Shown: positions 1-8,076, counted from the stretch's first letter. The stretch: DNA of 64,000 bases from Flavobacteriaceae bacterium PS02338 (GCA_029959615.1 JASCOD010000013.1:82502-146501); one strand, 5' to 3'. The notes: generated from the sequence alone by a model not told the origin. A program made the numbers and translations.

Positions 1-19
1 TTTTTTTTTAGCTAACTAT

Positions 20-49
20 TTGAAAATTAATAATTCTTGCCTATCTTTG
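20..49 (+). promoter_or_regulatory. Promoter for rplC and following genes
   Basis: TTG at 20-22 is followed after exactly 19 bases by TATCTTTG at 42-49. This fits the Bacteroidota housekeeping sigma pattern (-33 TTG, -7 TAnnTTTG, spacing about 19). Transcription would begin near base 55. A run of nine T at the window edge could be the tail of an upstream terminator. It implies that rplC can be transcribed independently of rpsJ. Confidence 0.75.
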
Positions 50-75
50 CCGTCCCTTAACGGGGATTGTATATC

Positions 76-109
76 CACCTTGAACGAAGCCCTACTGCTT
101 CGATGGGTG
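76..109 (+). promoter_or_regulatory. Structured leader of rplC mRNA
   Basis: A perfect six-base stem (CGAAGC 85-90, GCTTCG 97-102, loop CCTACT) sits inside an outer pairing CACC 76-79 with GGTG 106-109. The folded leader ends 17 bases before the rplC start and lies in a 5' UTR of about 70 bases. Ribosomal protein operons are commonly autoregulated at such leaders, but I do not recognise this one and which protein binds is unknown. Confidence 0.4.
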
Positions 110-126
110 TTAACTTAATTAAAGAA

Positions 127-744
127 ATGTCAGGAATTATTGGAAAAAAAGTAGGAATGACCAGTATTTTCGATGCAGAAGGAAGAAACATTCCTTGTAC
201 TGTAATCGAAGCTGGGCCTTGTGTAGTTACACAAGTTAAAACCGAAGAAAAAGACGGTTATTCATCAATTCAACTAGGATTTGATGAAGCTAAAGAAAAA
301 AACGTAACGCAACCTTTAAAGGGTCATTACGCAAAAGCAAACACTACCCCAAAACGTAAACTTGTTGAGTTCCCAGAGTTTGAAAATGCTTTAAACTTAG
401 GCGACACTGTTACTGTAGACATCTTCGTAGAAGGTGACTATGTAGATGTTGTTGGAACTTCAAAAGGTAAAGGTTTTCAAGGTGTTGTAAAACGTCATGG
501 TTTCGCCGGTGTGGGTGGTCAAACTCACGGTCAGCATAACAGAATGCGTGCGCCAGGTTCATTAGGAGCTTCTTCATGGCCTTCACGTGTATTCAAAGGT
601 ATGCGTATGGCAGGTAGAACAGGTGGTGATAGAGTGAAAGTTCAAAACTTACAAGTATTGAAAGTTTACGCTGAGCAAAACCTAGTGGTAGTTAGTGGTT
701 CCATTCCAGGAGCTAAAGGTTCTTACGTAATCTTAGATAAGTAA
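127..744 (+). CDS. rplC: 50S ribosomal protein L3 (uL3)
   Basis: Large-subunit protein that helps nucleate 50S assembly and reaches toward the peptidyl-transferase centre. The 205-residue product begins SGIIGKKVGMT, as expected, and has the conserved GGQTHGQHNRMRAPGS loop near residues 130-145. An open frame extends 60 bases upstream, but that stretch is the folded leader and the extra residues do not look like L3, so ATG at 127 is preferred. rplD follows after five bases. The family match is unambiguous. Confidence 0.97.
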   Translation: MSGIIGKKVGMTSIFDAEGRNIPCTVIEAGPCVVTQVKTEEKDGYSSIQLGFDEAKEKNVTQPLKGHYAKANTTPKRKLVEFPEFENALNLGDTVTVDIFVEGDYVDVVGTSKGKGFQGVVKRHGFAGVGGQTHGQHNRMRAPGSLGASSWPSRVFKGMRMAGRTGGDRVKVQNLQVLKVYAEQNLVVVSGSIPGAKGSYVILDK

Positions 745-749
745 GCAAG

Positions 750-1379
750 ATGGAAGTTAAAGTAGTAAACATTTCAGGAAAAGAGACAGGTGCCAAGGTG
801 CAACTTCCTGAGTCGGTATTTGGTGTAACTCCAAACGACCACGCGATTTATTTAGATGTTAAGCAGTATTTGGCTAACCAACGTCAAGGTACTCACAAAT
901 CTAAGCAACGTAACGAAATTGCAGGTTCTACCCGTAAATTATACAAACAAAAAGGTACTGGTGGTGCTCGTGCCGGAAGCATTAAATCTCCATTGTTCAA
1001 TGGTGGTGGTCGTGTTTTTGGTCCTCAACCTCGTGACTATAGTTTTAAATTGAACAAGAAACTGAAATCATTAGCTCGTAAATCAGCTTTAGCTTATAAA
1101 GCACAAGATAACAGCATCGTGGTTTTAGAAGATTTCAGCTTTGATAGTATCAAAACTAAAAACTATATCAATTTGGTTAACGCATTAAACTTAACAGGTG
1201 AAAAAACCTTGTTAGTGTTGCCAGAGCAAAACAACAATATTTATTTATCAAGCAGAAATATCCAGAAAGCTAAAGTAATTATTGCTAGTGATTTAAATAC
1301 TTATGATGTATTGAACGCTGGTAAACTTTTGTTAACTGCTAATTCGCTTAAATCATTGGAGGAGGCATTTGCCAAGTAA
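750..1379 (+). CDS. rplD: 50S ribosomal protein L4 (uL4)
   Basis: Large-subunit protein whose loop lines the nascent-peptide exit tunnel; in Proteobacteria it is also the S10-operon repressor. The 209-residue product has the tunnel-loop signature EIAGSTRKLYKQKGTGGARAG around residues 55-75, followed by GGGRVFGPQPRDY. Length is normal. It ends one base before the chosen rplW start, and a GGAGGAGG tract just ahead of its stop may serve as ribosome binding site for rplW, which is notable in a phylum that rarely uses such sites. Confidence 0.97.
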   Translation: MEVKVVNISGKETGAKVQLPESVFGVTPNDHAIYLDVKQYLANQRQGTHKSKQRNEIAGSTRKLYKQKGTGGARAGSIKSPLFNGGGRVFGPQPRDYSFKLNKKLKSLARKSALAYKAQDNSIVVLEDFSFDSIKTKNYINLVNALNLTGEKTLLVLPEQNNNIYLSSRNIQKAKVIIASDLNTYDVLNAGKLLLTANSLKSLEEAFAK

Positions 1380-1380
1380 T

Positions 1381-1671
1381 ATGGAAATCTTACAAAAACC
1401 AATTTTAACCGAAAAAGCATCTGCATTAACTGAAAAAGCTAACCGTTTTACTTTTCAAGTAGATCACAGAGCTAATAAATTGCAGATTAAAGGTGCTATC
1501 GAGCAAATGTATGGCGTAACTATCGTTGCGGTTAATACGATGGTAGTACAAGGTAAGGCAAAAAGCAGAAACACTAAAGCAGGTTTAGTGTCTGGCCGTA
1601 GCCCTAAATACAAAAAAGCTGTTGTTACATTGAAAGATGGCGAAACAATAGATTATTACGCGAATATTTAA
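1381..1671 (+). CDS. rplW: 50S ribosomal protein L23 (uL23)
   Basis: Large-subunit protein at the tunnel exit, docking site for trigger factor and the signal recognition particle. The 96-residue product starts MEILQKPILTEK, the normal N-terminus of this family; a TTG four codons upstream (1369) would overlap rplD and is not favoured. The C-terminal KKAVVTLKDGETIDYY is typical. A GGAGGAGG stretch ends about 16 bases upstream, farther than ideal. A 25-base gap leads to rplB. Confidence 0.95.
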   Translation: MEILQKPILTEKASALTEKANRFTFQVDHRANKLQIKGAIEQMYGVTIVAVNTMVVQGKAKSRNTKAGLVSGRSPKYKKAVVTLKDGETIDYYANI

Positions 1672-1696
1672 TATAAAAATTGAATAATTAATAACT

Positions 1697-2521
1697 ATGG
1701 GCTTAAGAAAATTTAAACCAGTCACTCCGGGTACCCGCTTTAGAGTTGGTGCTAGTTTTACGGAGATTACAGCAACCAAGCCCGAAAAATCATTGGTTGT
1801 ATCTTCTAAGAAATCGGGAGGTCGTAACAATACAGGAAAGATGACTATGCGCTATATGGGCGGTGGTCACAAAAAATCTTACCGTTTAATTGATTTTAAA
1901 CGTGATAAGTTTGATATTCCTGCTGTTGTAGCTACTATTGAGTACGATCCGAACCGTACAGCACGTATCGCATTGTTAAACTATGCGGATGGTGAGAAGC
2001 GTTATATCATTGCTCCGGAAGGATTGCAAGTTGGACAAACAGTGCTTTCGGGTGATAAAGCTACTCCAGAAGTAGGTAATACTTTGAAATTAGCTAACAT
2101 TCCGTTGGGTTCTATTATCCACAATTTAGAGCTTCACCCGGGTAAAGGTGCTCAATTAGCACGTAGCGCAGGTTCTTACGCACAATTAGCTGCGAGAGAC
2201 GGTAAATACGCTACTATCAAATTACCTTCAGGTGAGGTAAGATCTATCTTAGTTACTTGTTTAGCCACTATTGGTACAGTTTCTAACTCTGATCATGCAA
2301 ACGAAGTGTTAGGTAAAGCAGGTCGTGCTCGTTGGATTGGTCGTCGTCCTCGTACGCGTCCAGTAGCGATGAACCCTGTAGATCACCCAATGGGTGGTGG
2401 TGAAGGTAGATCATCAGGTGGTCACCCTCGTTCAAGAAACGGCGTTTTAGCTAAAGGCTTCAAAACTCGTTCTAAGAAAAAATACTCAAATCGTTTCATC
2501 ATAGAGAAAAGGAAGAAATAA
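1697..2521 (+). CDS. rplB: 50S ribosomal protein L2 (uL2)
   Basis: One of the most conserved large-subunit proteins, needed for subunit joining and peptidyl-transferase activity. The 274-residue product has GRNNTGKMTMRYMGGGHKK near the N-terminus and the catalytic-site-proximal NPVDHPMGGGEGRSSGG near residue 225, including the conserved histidine. Length is standard. Its stop shares one base with the rpsS start (TAATG), indicating translational coupling. Confidence 0.98.
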   Translation: MGLRKFKPVTPGTRFRVGASFTEITATKPEKSLVVSSKKSGGRNNTGKMTMRYMGGGHKKSYRLIDFKRDKFDIPAVVATIEYDPNRTARIALLNYADGEKRYIIAPEGLQVGQTVLSGDKATPEVGNTLKLANIPLGSIIHNLELHPGKGAQLARSAGSYAQLAARDGKYATIKLPSGEVRSILVTCLATIGTVSNSDHANEVLGKAGRARWIGRRPRTRPVAMNPVDHPMGGGEGRSSGGHPRSRNGVLAKGFKTRSKKKYSNRFIIEKRKK

Positions 2522-2787
2522 TGGCTCGTTCAATTAAAAAAGGACCTTATATTGACCATAACGTAGAGAGAAAAGTAAACTCTATGAATAATTCAGGCAA
2601 AAGGACTGTAATCAAAACTTGGTCTCGTAGATCAATGATCTCACCAGATTTCGTTGGTCACACATTTGCAGTGCATAACGGCAATAAATTTATACCAGTA
2701 TACGTAACAGAAAACATGGTTGGTCACAAACTAGGGGAGTTCGCTCCAACTAGAACCTTTAGAGGCCACTCTGAAAAGAAAAAATAA
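2521..2787 (+). CDS. rpsS: 30S ribosomal protein S19 (uS19)
   Basis: Small-subunit head protein that contacts S13 and the A-site tRNA region. The 88-residue product begins ARSIKKGPYID and contains WSRRSMISPDFVGHTFAVHNG and the C-terminal KLGEFAPTRTFRGH, all family hallmarks. It overlaps the rplB stop by one base and is followed after seven bases by rplV. Confidence 0.97.
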   Translation: MARSIKKGPYIDHNVERKVNSMNNSGKRTVIKTWSRRSMISPDFVGHTFAVHNGNKFIPVYVTENMVGHKLGEFAPTRTFRGHSEKKK

Positions 2788-2794
2788 TTAAAAG

Positions 2795-3157
2795 ATGGAA
2801 GCAGTAGCGAAATTAAACAATTGCCCAACTTCACCGCGTAAGATGCGTTTAGTTGTGGATCTTATCAGAGGTGAGCGTGTAGAGAAAGCATTACAGATTT
2901 TGAAGTACACCAATAAAGAAGCTGCTATAAGAGTTGAAAAACTTTTATTGTCTGCCATCAACAATTGGGAGCAAAAAAACTCTGGTTCTCGCCCTGAAGA
3001 AAGCCAATTAGTCGTTAAATCGGTAATGGTAGACGGTGGTCGTCAATTAAAAAGACTAAGACCAGCACCTCAAGGCCGCGGTTATAGAATCCGTAAACGT
3101 TCTAACCACGTAACCCTTGTAGTAGATAGTATAAACGTTGAAACTCAAACTAATTAA
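2795..3157 (+). CDS. rplV: 50S ribosomal protein L22 (uL22)
   Basis: Large-subunit protein whose beta-hairpin lines the exit tunnel; changes in that hairpin are a known route to macrolide resistance. The 120-residue product shows SPRKMRLVVDLIRG near residue 12 and the hairpin region LKRLRPAPQGRGYRIRKRSNH near residues 86-106. No deletion or insertion is visible in the hairpin. It lies five bases before rpsC. Confidence 0.97.
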   Translation: MEAVAKLNNCPTSPRKMRLVVDLIRGERVEKALQILKYTNKEAAIRVEKLLLSAINNWEQKNSGSRPEESQLVVKSVMVDGGRQLKRLRPAPQGRGYRIRKRSNHVTLVVDSINVETQTN

Positions 3158-3162
3158 CAGAA

Positions 3163-3999
3163 ATGGGACAAAAAGCACATCCAATAGGTAACAGGTTAGG
3201 AATCATCAGAGGTTGGGATTCTAACTGGTTCGGTGGCAACAACTATGCTGATAAATTAGTTGAGGACGAAAAAATCAGAAAATACCTTTCTGCACGTATT
3301 GCAAAGGGCGGTGTTTCTAAAGTAGTAATCGAGCGTACTTTAAAACGTATCACTGTTACTATCCACACAGCACGTCCAGGTATTGTAATTGGTAAAGCAG
3401 GACAAGAGGTTGATAAAATCAAAGAAGAGTTAAAGAAATTGACTAAAAAGGAAATTCAAATTAACATCTTCGAGATTAAACGCCCAGAACTTGATGCTCA
3501 ATTAGTAGCAGAAGGTGTAGCAAAACAATTAGAAGCTAGAATTTCGTTCCGTAGAGCAATGAAATCATCTATCGCATCAACCATGAGAATGGGTGCAGAA
3601 GGTATCAAAATCATGACTTCTGGACGTTTAGGTGGTGCTGAGATGGCTCGTACAGAACAGTATAAAGAAGGAAGAATTCCTTTGCATACTTTCCGTGCTG
3701 ATATCGACTACGCTTTAGCAGAAGCTTTAACTACTTATGGTAAAATAGGTATCAAAGTTTGGATCTGTAAAGGTGAAGTATATGGTAAACGTGATCTTTC
3801 TCCAAACATCGGCGCTGCAAACAACGCACCTGGTAAAGGTGGCAGACCAGAAGGTAACTTCGGTGGCCGCGATGGTGGAAGAGATAACAGAGGCGGTGGC
3901 GACAGAAGAAACGATAAACGCGGTGGCGGAAATCGTCCAGGTGGCCAAGGCGGAAGAGATAACAGAGGTGGTGGTGCTAACAGAGGCCCACGCAAATAG
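3163..3999 (+). CDS. rpsC: 30S ribosomal protein S3 (uS3) with Gly/Arg-rich tail
   Basis: Small-subunit protein at the mRNA entry channel. The conserved part covers residues 1-215: N-terminus GQKAHPIGNRLGIIRGWDS, KH domain with IGKAG at 76-80, and C-terminal domain ending GEVYGKRDLSPNIG. Beyond it is a low-complexity tail (about residues 217-278) made of Gly, Arg, Asn and Asp with repeated GGRDNRGGG blocks, similar to RGG RNA-binding tails. At 278 residues it is longer than the E. coli protein (233). The tail is in frame and uninterrupted, so it is probably real. Confidence 0.97.
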   Translation: MGQKAHPIGNRLGIIRGWDSNWFGGNNYADKLVEDEKIRKYLSARIAKGGVSKVVIERTLKRITVTIHTARPGIVIGKAGQEVDKIKEELKKLTKKEIQINIFEIKRPELDAQLVAEGVAKQLEARISFRRAMKSSIASTMRMGAEGIKIMTSGRLGGAEMARTEQYKEGRIPLHTFRADIDYALAEALTTYGKIGIKVWICKGEVYGKRDLSPNIGAANNAPGKGGRPEGNFGGRDGGRDNRGGGDRRNDKRGGGNRPGGQGGRDNRGGGANRGPRK

Positions 4000-4033
4000 T
4001 CAACAGATCGTTTAACGATAATATTAAAATAAA

Positions 4034-4456
4034 ATGTTACAGCCAAAAAGAACGAAGTTCAGAAAGATGCAAAAAGGCAGAATGAAAGGTTTAGCAACTC
4101 GTGGTGCTGAATTGTCATTCGGATCTTTCGGGATTAAATCTCTAGAGGCAACTTGGATCACAAGTCGTCAAATAGAAGCAGCCCGTATCGCAGTAACTCG
4201 TTACATGAAACGTGAAGGTCAGGTTTGGATTAGAGTTTTCCCGGATAAACCGGTAACTAAGAAACCAGCTGAGGTACGTATGGGTAAAGGTAAGGGTGCT
4301 CCAGAATACTGGGTAGCCGTAGTAAGACCAGGACGTATCCTTTTCGAAGCAGAAGGTGTGCCTTTGGAAATTGCTAAGGAAGCATTAAGACTTGCTGCAC
4401 AGAAATTACCTGTTCAAACAAAATTTGTAGTACGTAGAGATTACGTAGAAGCATAA
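4034..4456 (+). CDS. rplP: 50S ribosomal protein L16 (uL16)
   Basis: Large-subunit protein beside the A site, required late in 50S assembly. The 140-residue product begins MLQPKRTKFRKMQKGRMKG and contains GSFGIKSLEATWITSRQIEAARIAVTR in pieces as expected, and GKGKGAPEYWVAVVRPGR near residue 80. Length is normal. A 34-base gap separates it from rpsC and a 74-base foldable gap from rpmC. Confidence 0.97.
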   Translation: MLQPKRTKFRKMQKGRMKGLATRGAELSFGSFGIKSLEATWITSRQIEAARIAVTRYMKREGQVWIRVFPDKPVTKKPAEVRMGKGKGAPEYWVAVVRPGRILFEAEGVPLEIAKEALRLAAQKLPVQTKFVVRRDYVEA

Positions 4457-4463
4457 AAAGCCA

Positions 4464-4513
4464 AGTGGGATCAATGTTGTAAGTAACTTGTTATTATAAC
4501 CGCTAGACCCACT
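4464..4513 (+). promoter_or_regulatory. Foldable spacer between rplP and rpmC
   Basis: AGTGGG at 4464-4469 can pair with CCCACT at 4508-4513, closing a loop that contains two smaller inverted repeats (AAGT/ACTT and GTTAT/ATAAC). Most neighbouring gaps in this cluster are under 20 bases, so a 74-base structured gap stands out. It could be an RNA processing or autoregulation site; no terminator T run is present. Confidence 0.3.
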
Positions 4514-4530
4514 GCATAAAAATAAGTAAA

Positions 4531-4743
4531 ATGAAAAACTCAGAAATCAAAGGGCTTTCACAAGACGAATTAGTAGCTAAGATTGCGGAAGAAAAACAAA
4601 GCTTAGTAAAGTTGAAATTTGCGCATACAATTTCGGCTATCGAAAATCCTAATCGCATCACTGCGGCTAGAAAAACTATAGCCCGATTAAACACTGAATT
4701 GACTGCAGTTAAAAAAGCTGCAGCAGCTACTGAAACTAAATAA
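4531..4743 (+). CDS. rpmC: 50S ribosomal protein L29 (uL29)
   Basis: Small helical protein near the exit tunnel. The 70-residue product MKNSEIKGLSQDELVAKI shows the usual two-helix pattern with KLKFAHTISAIENPNRI in the middle and ends in a short Ala/Lys tail. It is slightly longer than typical forms of about 63-65 residues because of that tail. It precedes rpsQ by 13 bases. Confidence 0.95.
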   Translation: MKNSEIKGLSQDELVAKIAEEKQSLVKLKFAHTISAIENPNRITAARKTIARLNTELTAVKKAAAATETK

Positions 4744-4756
4744 CTTTAGAGTCGAA

Positions 4757-5011
4757 ATGGAAAGACAATTAAGAAAAACAAGAACCGGGTTGGTAGTAAG
4801 CAACAAAATGGATAAATCTGTTGTAGTTGCGGTGGAGCGTAAAGTGAAACACCCGATTTATGGTAAGTTCGTAAAGAAAACTACCAAATTTATGGCTCAT
4901 GATGAGAAAAACGAATGCGGTATCGGCGATACAGTATTGATTATGGAAACTCGTCCGTTGAGTAAAAACAAGAACTGGAGATTAGTACAAATTTTAGAAA
5001 GAGCTAAATAA
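4757..5011 (+). CDS. rpsQ: 30S ribosomal protein S17 (uS17)
   Basis: Primary 16S rRNA-binding protein of the 30S body. The 84-residue product starts MERQLRKTRTGLVVSNKMDK and has the OB-fold signature VERKVKHPIYGKFVKKTTKF, GIGDTVLIMETRPLSKNK. Length and motifs are standard. It is one base from rplN, so the two are surely coupled. Confidence 0.97.
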   Translation: MERQLRKTRTGLVVSNKMDKSVVVAVERKVKHPIYGKFVKKTTKFMAHDEKNECGIGDTVLIMETRPLSKNKNWRLVQILERAK

Positions 5012-5012
5012 G

Positions 5013-5381
5013 ATGGTACAACAGGAATCGAGATTAAACGTTGCTGATAACAGCGGCGCAAAACAAGTATTGGTTATCCGTGTACTTGGTGGAACCGGCA
5101 AAAGATATGCATCAATAGGTGACAAAATCGTTGTAACTGTAAAGAGCGCATTGCCTTCTGGTAACATTAAAAAAGGAACTGTTTCTAAAGCAGTTGTAGT
5201 TAGAACTAAAAAAGAAATCCGTCGTAAAGATGGTTCTTATATCCGTTTTGACGACAATGCAGCCGTATTGTTAAACAACCAAGATGAGCCTCGTGGCACA
5301 CGTATCTTTGGCCCGGTAGCAAGAGAACTGCGTGAAAAACAATTCATGAAAATTGTATCATTAGCACCGGAGGTATTATAA
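5013..5381 (+). CDS. rplN: 50S ribosomal protein L14 (uL14)
   Basis: Large-subunit interface protein and binding site for the silencing factor RsfS. The 122-residue product begins MVQQESRLNVADNSGAKQV and contains GDKIVVTVKSALPSG and the C-terminal GPVARELREKQFMKIVSLAPEVL. Length is exactly that of the family. It is separated from rplX by one base. Confidence 0.98.
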   Translation: MVQQESRLNVADNSGAKQVLVIRVLGGTGKRYASIGDKIVVTVKSALPSGNIKKGTVSKAVVVRTKKEIRRKDGSYIRFDDNAAVLLNNQDEPRGTRIFGPVARELREKQFMKIVSLAPEVL

Positions 5382-5382
5382 A

Positions 5383-5724
5383 ATGGGAAACAAAGTTAAC
5401 AAACCGGCAAAATTAAAGATCCGTAAAGGTGACCTTGTAAAAGTTATTGCAGGAGATTCTAAAGGACAACAAGGTAAAGTACAAGAAGTACTTGTATCTA
5501 AAAGCAGAGTGTTGGTAGAAGGTGTAAATCTTGTATCAAAACACACTAAGCCAAGTGCTGCTTCACCAAATGGTGGTATAATTAAAAAAGAGGCTGCTCT
5601 TCATATTTCTAACGTTCAGTTGGTTGATCCAAAATCTGGTAAAACTACTCGTGTTGGTCGTAAATTAAACGCCGACGGAAAATTAGTTAGAGTTGCTAAA
5701 ATTTCAGGGGAGGAAATCAAATAA
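5383..5724 (+). CDS. rplX: 50S ribosomal protein L24 (uL24)
   Basis: Assembly-initiator protein of the 50S subunit that sits near the tunnel exit. The 113-residue product has a KOW motif KIRKGDLVKVIAGDSKGQQG near residues 11-30, followed by VEGVNLVSKHTKPS. It shares one base with the rplE start. Confidence 0.96.
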   Translation: MGNKVNKPAKLKIRKGDLVKVIAGDSKGQQGKVQEVLVSKSRVLVEGVNLVSKHTKPSAASPNGGIIKKEAALHISNVQLVDPKSGKTTRVGRKLNADGKLVRVAKISGEEIK

Positions 5725-6290
5725 TGGCATACGTACCAAGATTAAAAAGCAAATATAAAGAGGAAATTGTTGGTGCTTTAAAGGATAAATTCCAATATAG
5801 CAGCGTAATGCAAGTTCCTAAGTTGTTGAAAATTTCAATCAACCAAGGTGTTGGTCGTTACTCGGTAGCTGACAAAAAAATTATTGATAGCTCTATCTTA
5901 GAACTATCTACAATTTCTGGTCAATTAGCTGTAGCTGCTAAGTCTAAAAAAGATATCTCTAACTTTAAATTACGTAAAGGTATGCCAGTAGGTGTAAGAG
6001 TAACTTTACGTGACAACAACATGTTTGAGTTCTTAGATAGATTAATTTCAGTAGCTTTGCCTCGTATCCGTGATTTCAAAGGTATCAATGATAAAGGGTT
6101 TGATGGAAAAGGTAATTATACTTTAGGTGTTACTGAGCAAATCATTTTCCCAGAGATCAACATCGATAAAATCAGTAAGATTTTAGGTATGGACATTACT
6201 TTCGTAACTACAGCCACTACTGATGTTGAAGCATTGGAACTTTTAAAACAATTTGGATTACCATTTAAAAATCAAAAAACTGCAGAATAA
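5724..6290 (+). CDS. rplE: 50S ribosomal protein L5 (uL5)
   Basis: 5S rRNA-binding protein of the central protuberance. The 188-residue product MAYVPRLKSKYKEEIV shows KLLKISINQGVGRY, the LRKGMPVGVRVTLR block and NYTLGVTEQIIFPEI. Length is within family range. Its stop overlaps the rpsN start by one base. Confidence 0.97.
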   Translation: MAYVPRLKSKYKEEIVGALKDKFQYSSVMQVPKLLKISINQGVGRYSVADKKIIDSSILELSTISGQLAVAAKSKKDISNFKLRKGMPVGVRVTLRDNNMFEFLDRLISVALPRIRDFKGINDKGFDGKGNYTLGVTEQIIFPEINIDKISKILGMDITFVTTATTDVEALELLKQFGLPFKNQKTAE

Positions 6291-6559
6291 TGGCAAAAGA
6301 AGGTGTAAAAGCTCGCGAAATTAAACGCCAAAAATTAGTAGCTAAATATGCTGAGAAACGTGCAGCATTAAAAGCAGCTGGCGATTACGAAGCATTAGAC
6401 AAATTACCTAAAAACTCTTCGGCAGTGCGTTTGCACAACCGTTGTAAGTTAACAGGCCGCCCTCGTGGTTACATGCGTACTTTTGGTATCTCAAGGGTAA
6501 CATTCCGCGAAATGGCTTTAGATGGTAAGATACCAGGAGTTAGAAAAGCTAGCTGGTAA
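6290..6559 (+). CDS. rpsN: 30S ribosomal protein S14 (uS14), zinc-free form
   Basis: Small-subunit head protein. The 89-residue product MAKEGVKAREIKRQKLV ends with HNRCKLTGRPRGYMRTFGISR and GKIPGVRKASW. There is no CxxC pair, so this is the long zinc-independent form rather than the short zinc-binding one. After it comes the largest gap of the first half of the cluster, 166 bases holding a new promoter. Confidence 0.97.
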   Translation: MAKEGVKAREIKRQKLVAKYAEKRAALKAAGDYEALDKLPKNSSAVRLHNRCKLTGRPRGYMRTFGISRVTFREMALDGKIPGVRKASW

Positions 6560-6579
6560 TTTAAAAGTTATATAAGTTT

Positions 6580-6609
6580 TTGAGTTATAAGTTGTAAGTT
6601 GTATTTTTG
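6580..6609 (+). promoter_or_regulatory. Internal promoter before rpsH
   Basis: TTG at 6580-6582 and TATTTTTG at 6602-6609 are separated by 19 bases, matching the phylum consensus. The spacer is itself a short heptad series (GTTATAA, GTTGTAA, GTTGTAT at 6584-6604). The transcript would begin near 6615 and have a leader of about 110 bases. Confidence 0.7.
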
Positions 6610-6618
6610 CAGCCCTTA

Positions 6619-6725
6619 CAGCTTATGGCTCATTAGCATATAAGCTACAATAACAGAATATTAACCGATATTAGGTCCGGAAGTCGGGTGACGCGTACGG
6701 AAACCAGTATCACAATTTCATAATA
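6619..6725 (+). promoter_or_regulatory. Structured leader of rpsH mRNA
   Basis: Downstream of the promoter, AGCTTAT near 6620 pairs with ATAAGCT near 6645 around a small internal GGCT/AGC pairing. A second inverted repeat (AATAT/ATATT) lies around 6658-6673, followed by a GC-rich stretch GGTCCGGAAGTCGGGTGACG not seen elsewhere in the gaps. In E. coli S8 represses the spc operon; a binding site for S8 or another product here would be reasonable but is not shown. Confidence 0.4.
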
Positions 6726-7124
6726 ATGAATACAGATCCAATAGCGGATTATCTTACAAGATTAAGAAATGCTATCAAAGCAAATCACAGAATTGTAGAA
6801 GTTCCCGCTTCTAACCTAAAAAAAGAAATTACTAAAGTTCTTTTCGACAAAGGTTACATTGCAAACTACAAGTTTGAAGACACAACTGCTCAAGGTGTGA
6901 TCAAAATTGCGTTGAAATATAACGCTATCACAAAAATCCCTGCTATCCGTACGTTAACTCGTATCAGCAAGCCAGGTTTGAGACAGTATGCAGGCGTAGA
7001 AAATATGCCAAGAGTATTAAATGGTTTAGGTATCGCAATCTTATCTACTTCTAAAGGTGTAATGACTGATAAAGAAGCAGCCAAATTGAATATTGGTGGT
7101 GAGGTATTGTGTCACGTTTATTAA
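6726..7124 (+). CDS. rpsH: 30S ribosomal protein S8 (uS8)
   Basis: Primary 16S rRNA-binding protein; in E. coli also the spc-operon repressor. The 132-residue product starts MNTDPIADYLTRLRNAIKA and ends with the signature GIAILSTSKGVMTDKEA and GGEVLCHVY. It is the first gene after the internal promoter, so it heads a possible second transcript. Confidence 0.97.
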   Translation: MNTDPIADYLTRLRNAIKANHRIVEVPASNLKKEITKVLFDKGYIANYKFEDTTAQGVIKIALKYNAITKIPAIRTLTRISKPGLRQYAGVENMPRVLNGLGIAILSTSKGVMTDKEAAKLNIGGEVLCHVY

Positions 7125-7142
7125 TTAAAGGAGATCAGTACA

Positions 7143-7700
7143 ATGTCAAGAATAGGAAAAGCCCCAATTAACGTGCCTGCAGGTGTAACTGTTACAATTG
7201 GTAACGATAACTTAGTTACTGTAAAAGGTCCTAAAGGAGAATTAACTCAATTAGTAGATACAGATATCACTATCTCACAAGAAGATGGCGTTATCACCGT
7301 ACAACGTCCAACAGATCATAAAAGACACAGAGCTTTACATGGTTTGTACCGTTCGTTAATCAACAACATGGTTGTAGGTGTAACAGAAGGATATAAGTTA
7401 GAACAAGAATTAGTAGGTGTAGGTTACCGTGCTAGCAACCAAGGTCAAACTTTGGATTTAGTATTAGGTTATTCTCACCATTACGTGTTCCAATTACCTC
7501 AAGAGATCAAGGTAACTACCTTATCAGAAAAAGGTCAAACTCCTAAAATCATTTTAGAGAGTATCGATAAACAATTGATCGGTCAAGTAGCAGCGAAAAT
7601 CCGTTCGTTACGTGCTCCAGAACCTTACAAAGGTAAAGGTATCAAGTTTGTTGGTGAAGTGTTAAGAAGAAAAGCAGGTAAATCAGCTTCTAAAAAATAA
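7143..7700 (+). CDS. rplF: 50S ribosomal protein L6 (uL6)
   Basis: Large-subunit protein near the sarcin-ricin loop and the factor-binding site. The 185-residue product MSRIGKAPINVPAGVTV has the duplicated fold and the signature RAPEPYKGKGIKFVGEVLRRKAGK in the C-terminal part (about residues 158-181). An AAAGGAGAT stretch lies 8 bases before the start, a rare good ribosome binding site in this window. Confidence 0.97.
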   Translation: MSRIGKAPINVPAGVTVTIGNDNLVTVKGPKGELTQLVDTDITISQEDGVITVQRPTDHKRHRALHGLYRSLINNMVVGVTEGYKLEQELVGVGYRASNQGQTLDLVLGYSHHYVFQLPQEIKVTTLSEKGQTPKIILESIDKQLIGQVAAKIRSLRAPEPYKGKGIKFVGEVLRRKAGKSASKK

Positions 7701-7705
7701 TTAAA

Positions 7706-8059
7706 ATGGCAGGAAAAAAATTATCACGCAGAGAGCGTATTAAAAAAGGTATCAGAAAAAGACTTACTGGTTCTGAGAGCCGTCCACGTTTATCAGTTTA
7801 TAGAAGCAATAAAGGTATTTATGCTCAAATCATTAACGATGAAACTGGTAAAACTATAGTTGCAGCATCATCTTTATCTAAAGATTTCAATGCTTCAGGA
7901 AACAAATCTGAGCAATCAGCAGCAGTAGGTAAGTTAGTTGCCGAAAAAGCAGTTGCAGCAGGTGTTAAAGAAGTTGTTTTCGACAGAAATGGTTACTTAT
8001 ACCATGGACGTGTTAAATCGTTGGCAGATGGTGCCCGCGAAGGTGGTCTAGTATTTTAA
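7706..8059 (+). CDS. rplR: 50S ribosomal protein L18 (uL18)
   Basis: 5S rRNA-binding protein. The 117-residue product has a basic N-terminus (KKLSRRERIKKGIRKR), then SRPRLSVYRSNKGIYAQIIND and the C-terminal FDRNGYLYHGRVKSLADGAREGGL, all diagnostic. It lies five bases after rplF and 17 bases before rpsE. Confidence 0.97.
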   Translation: MAGKKLSRRERIKKGIRKRLTGSESRPRLSVYRSNKGIYAQIINDETGKTIVAASSLSKDFNASGNKSEQSAAVGKLVAEKAVAAGVKEVVFDRNGYLYHGRVKSLADGAREGGLVF

Positions 8060-8076
8060 TCATTAAATAAGAGATA

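Noticed and set aside
67..126. Upstream extension of L3
   Set aside because: The added 20 residues come from the folded leader and do not match L3; ATG at 127 gives the normal N-terminus.
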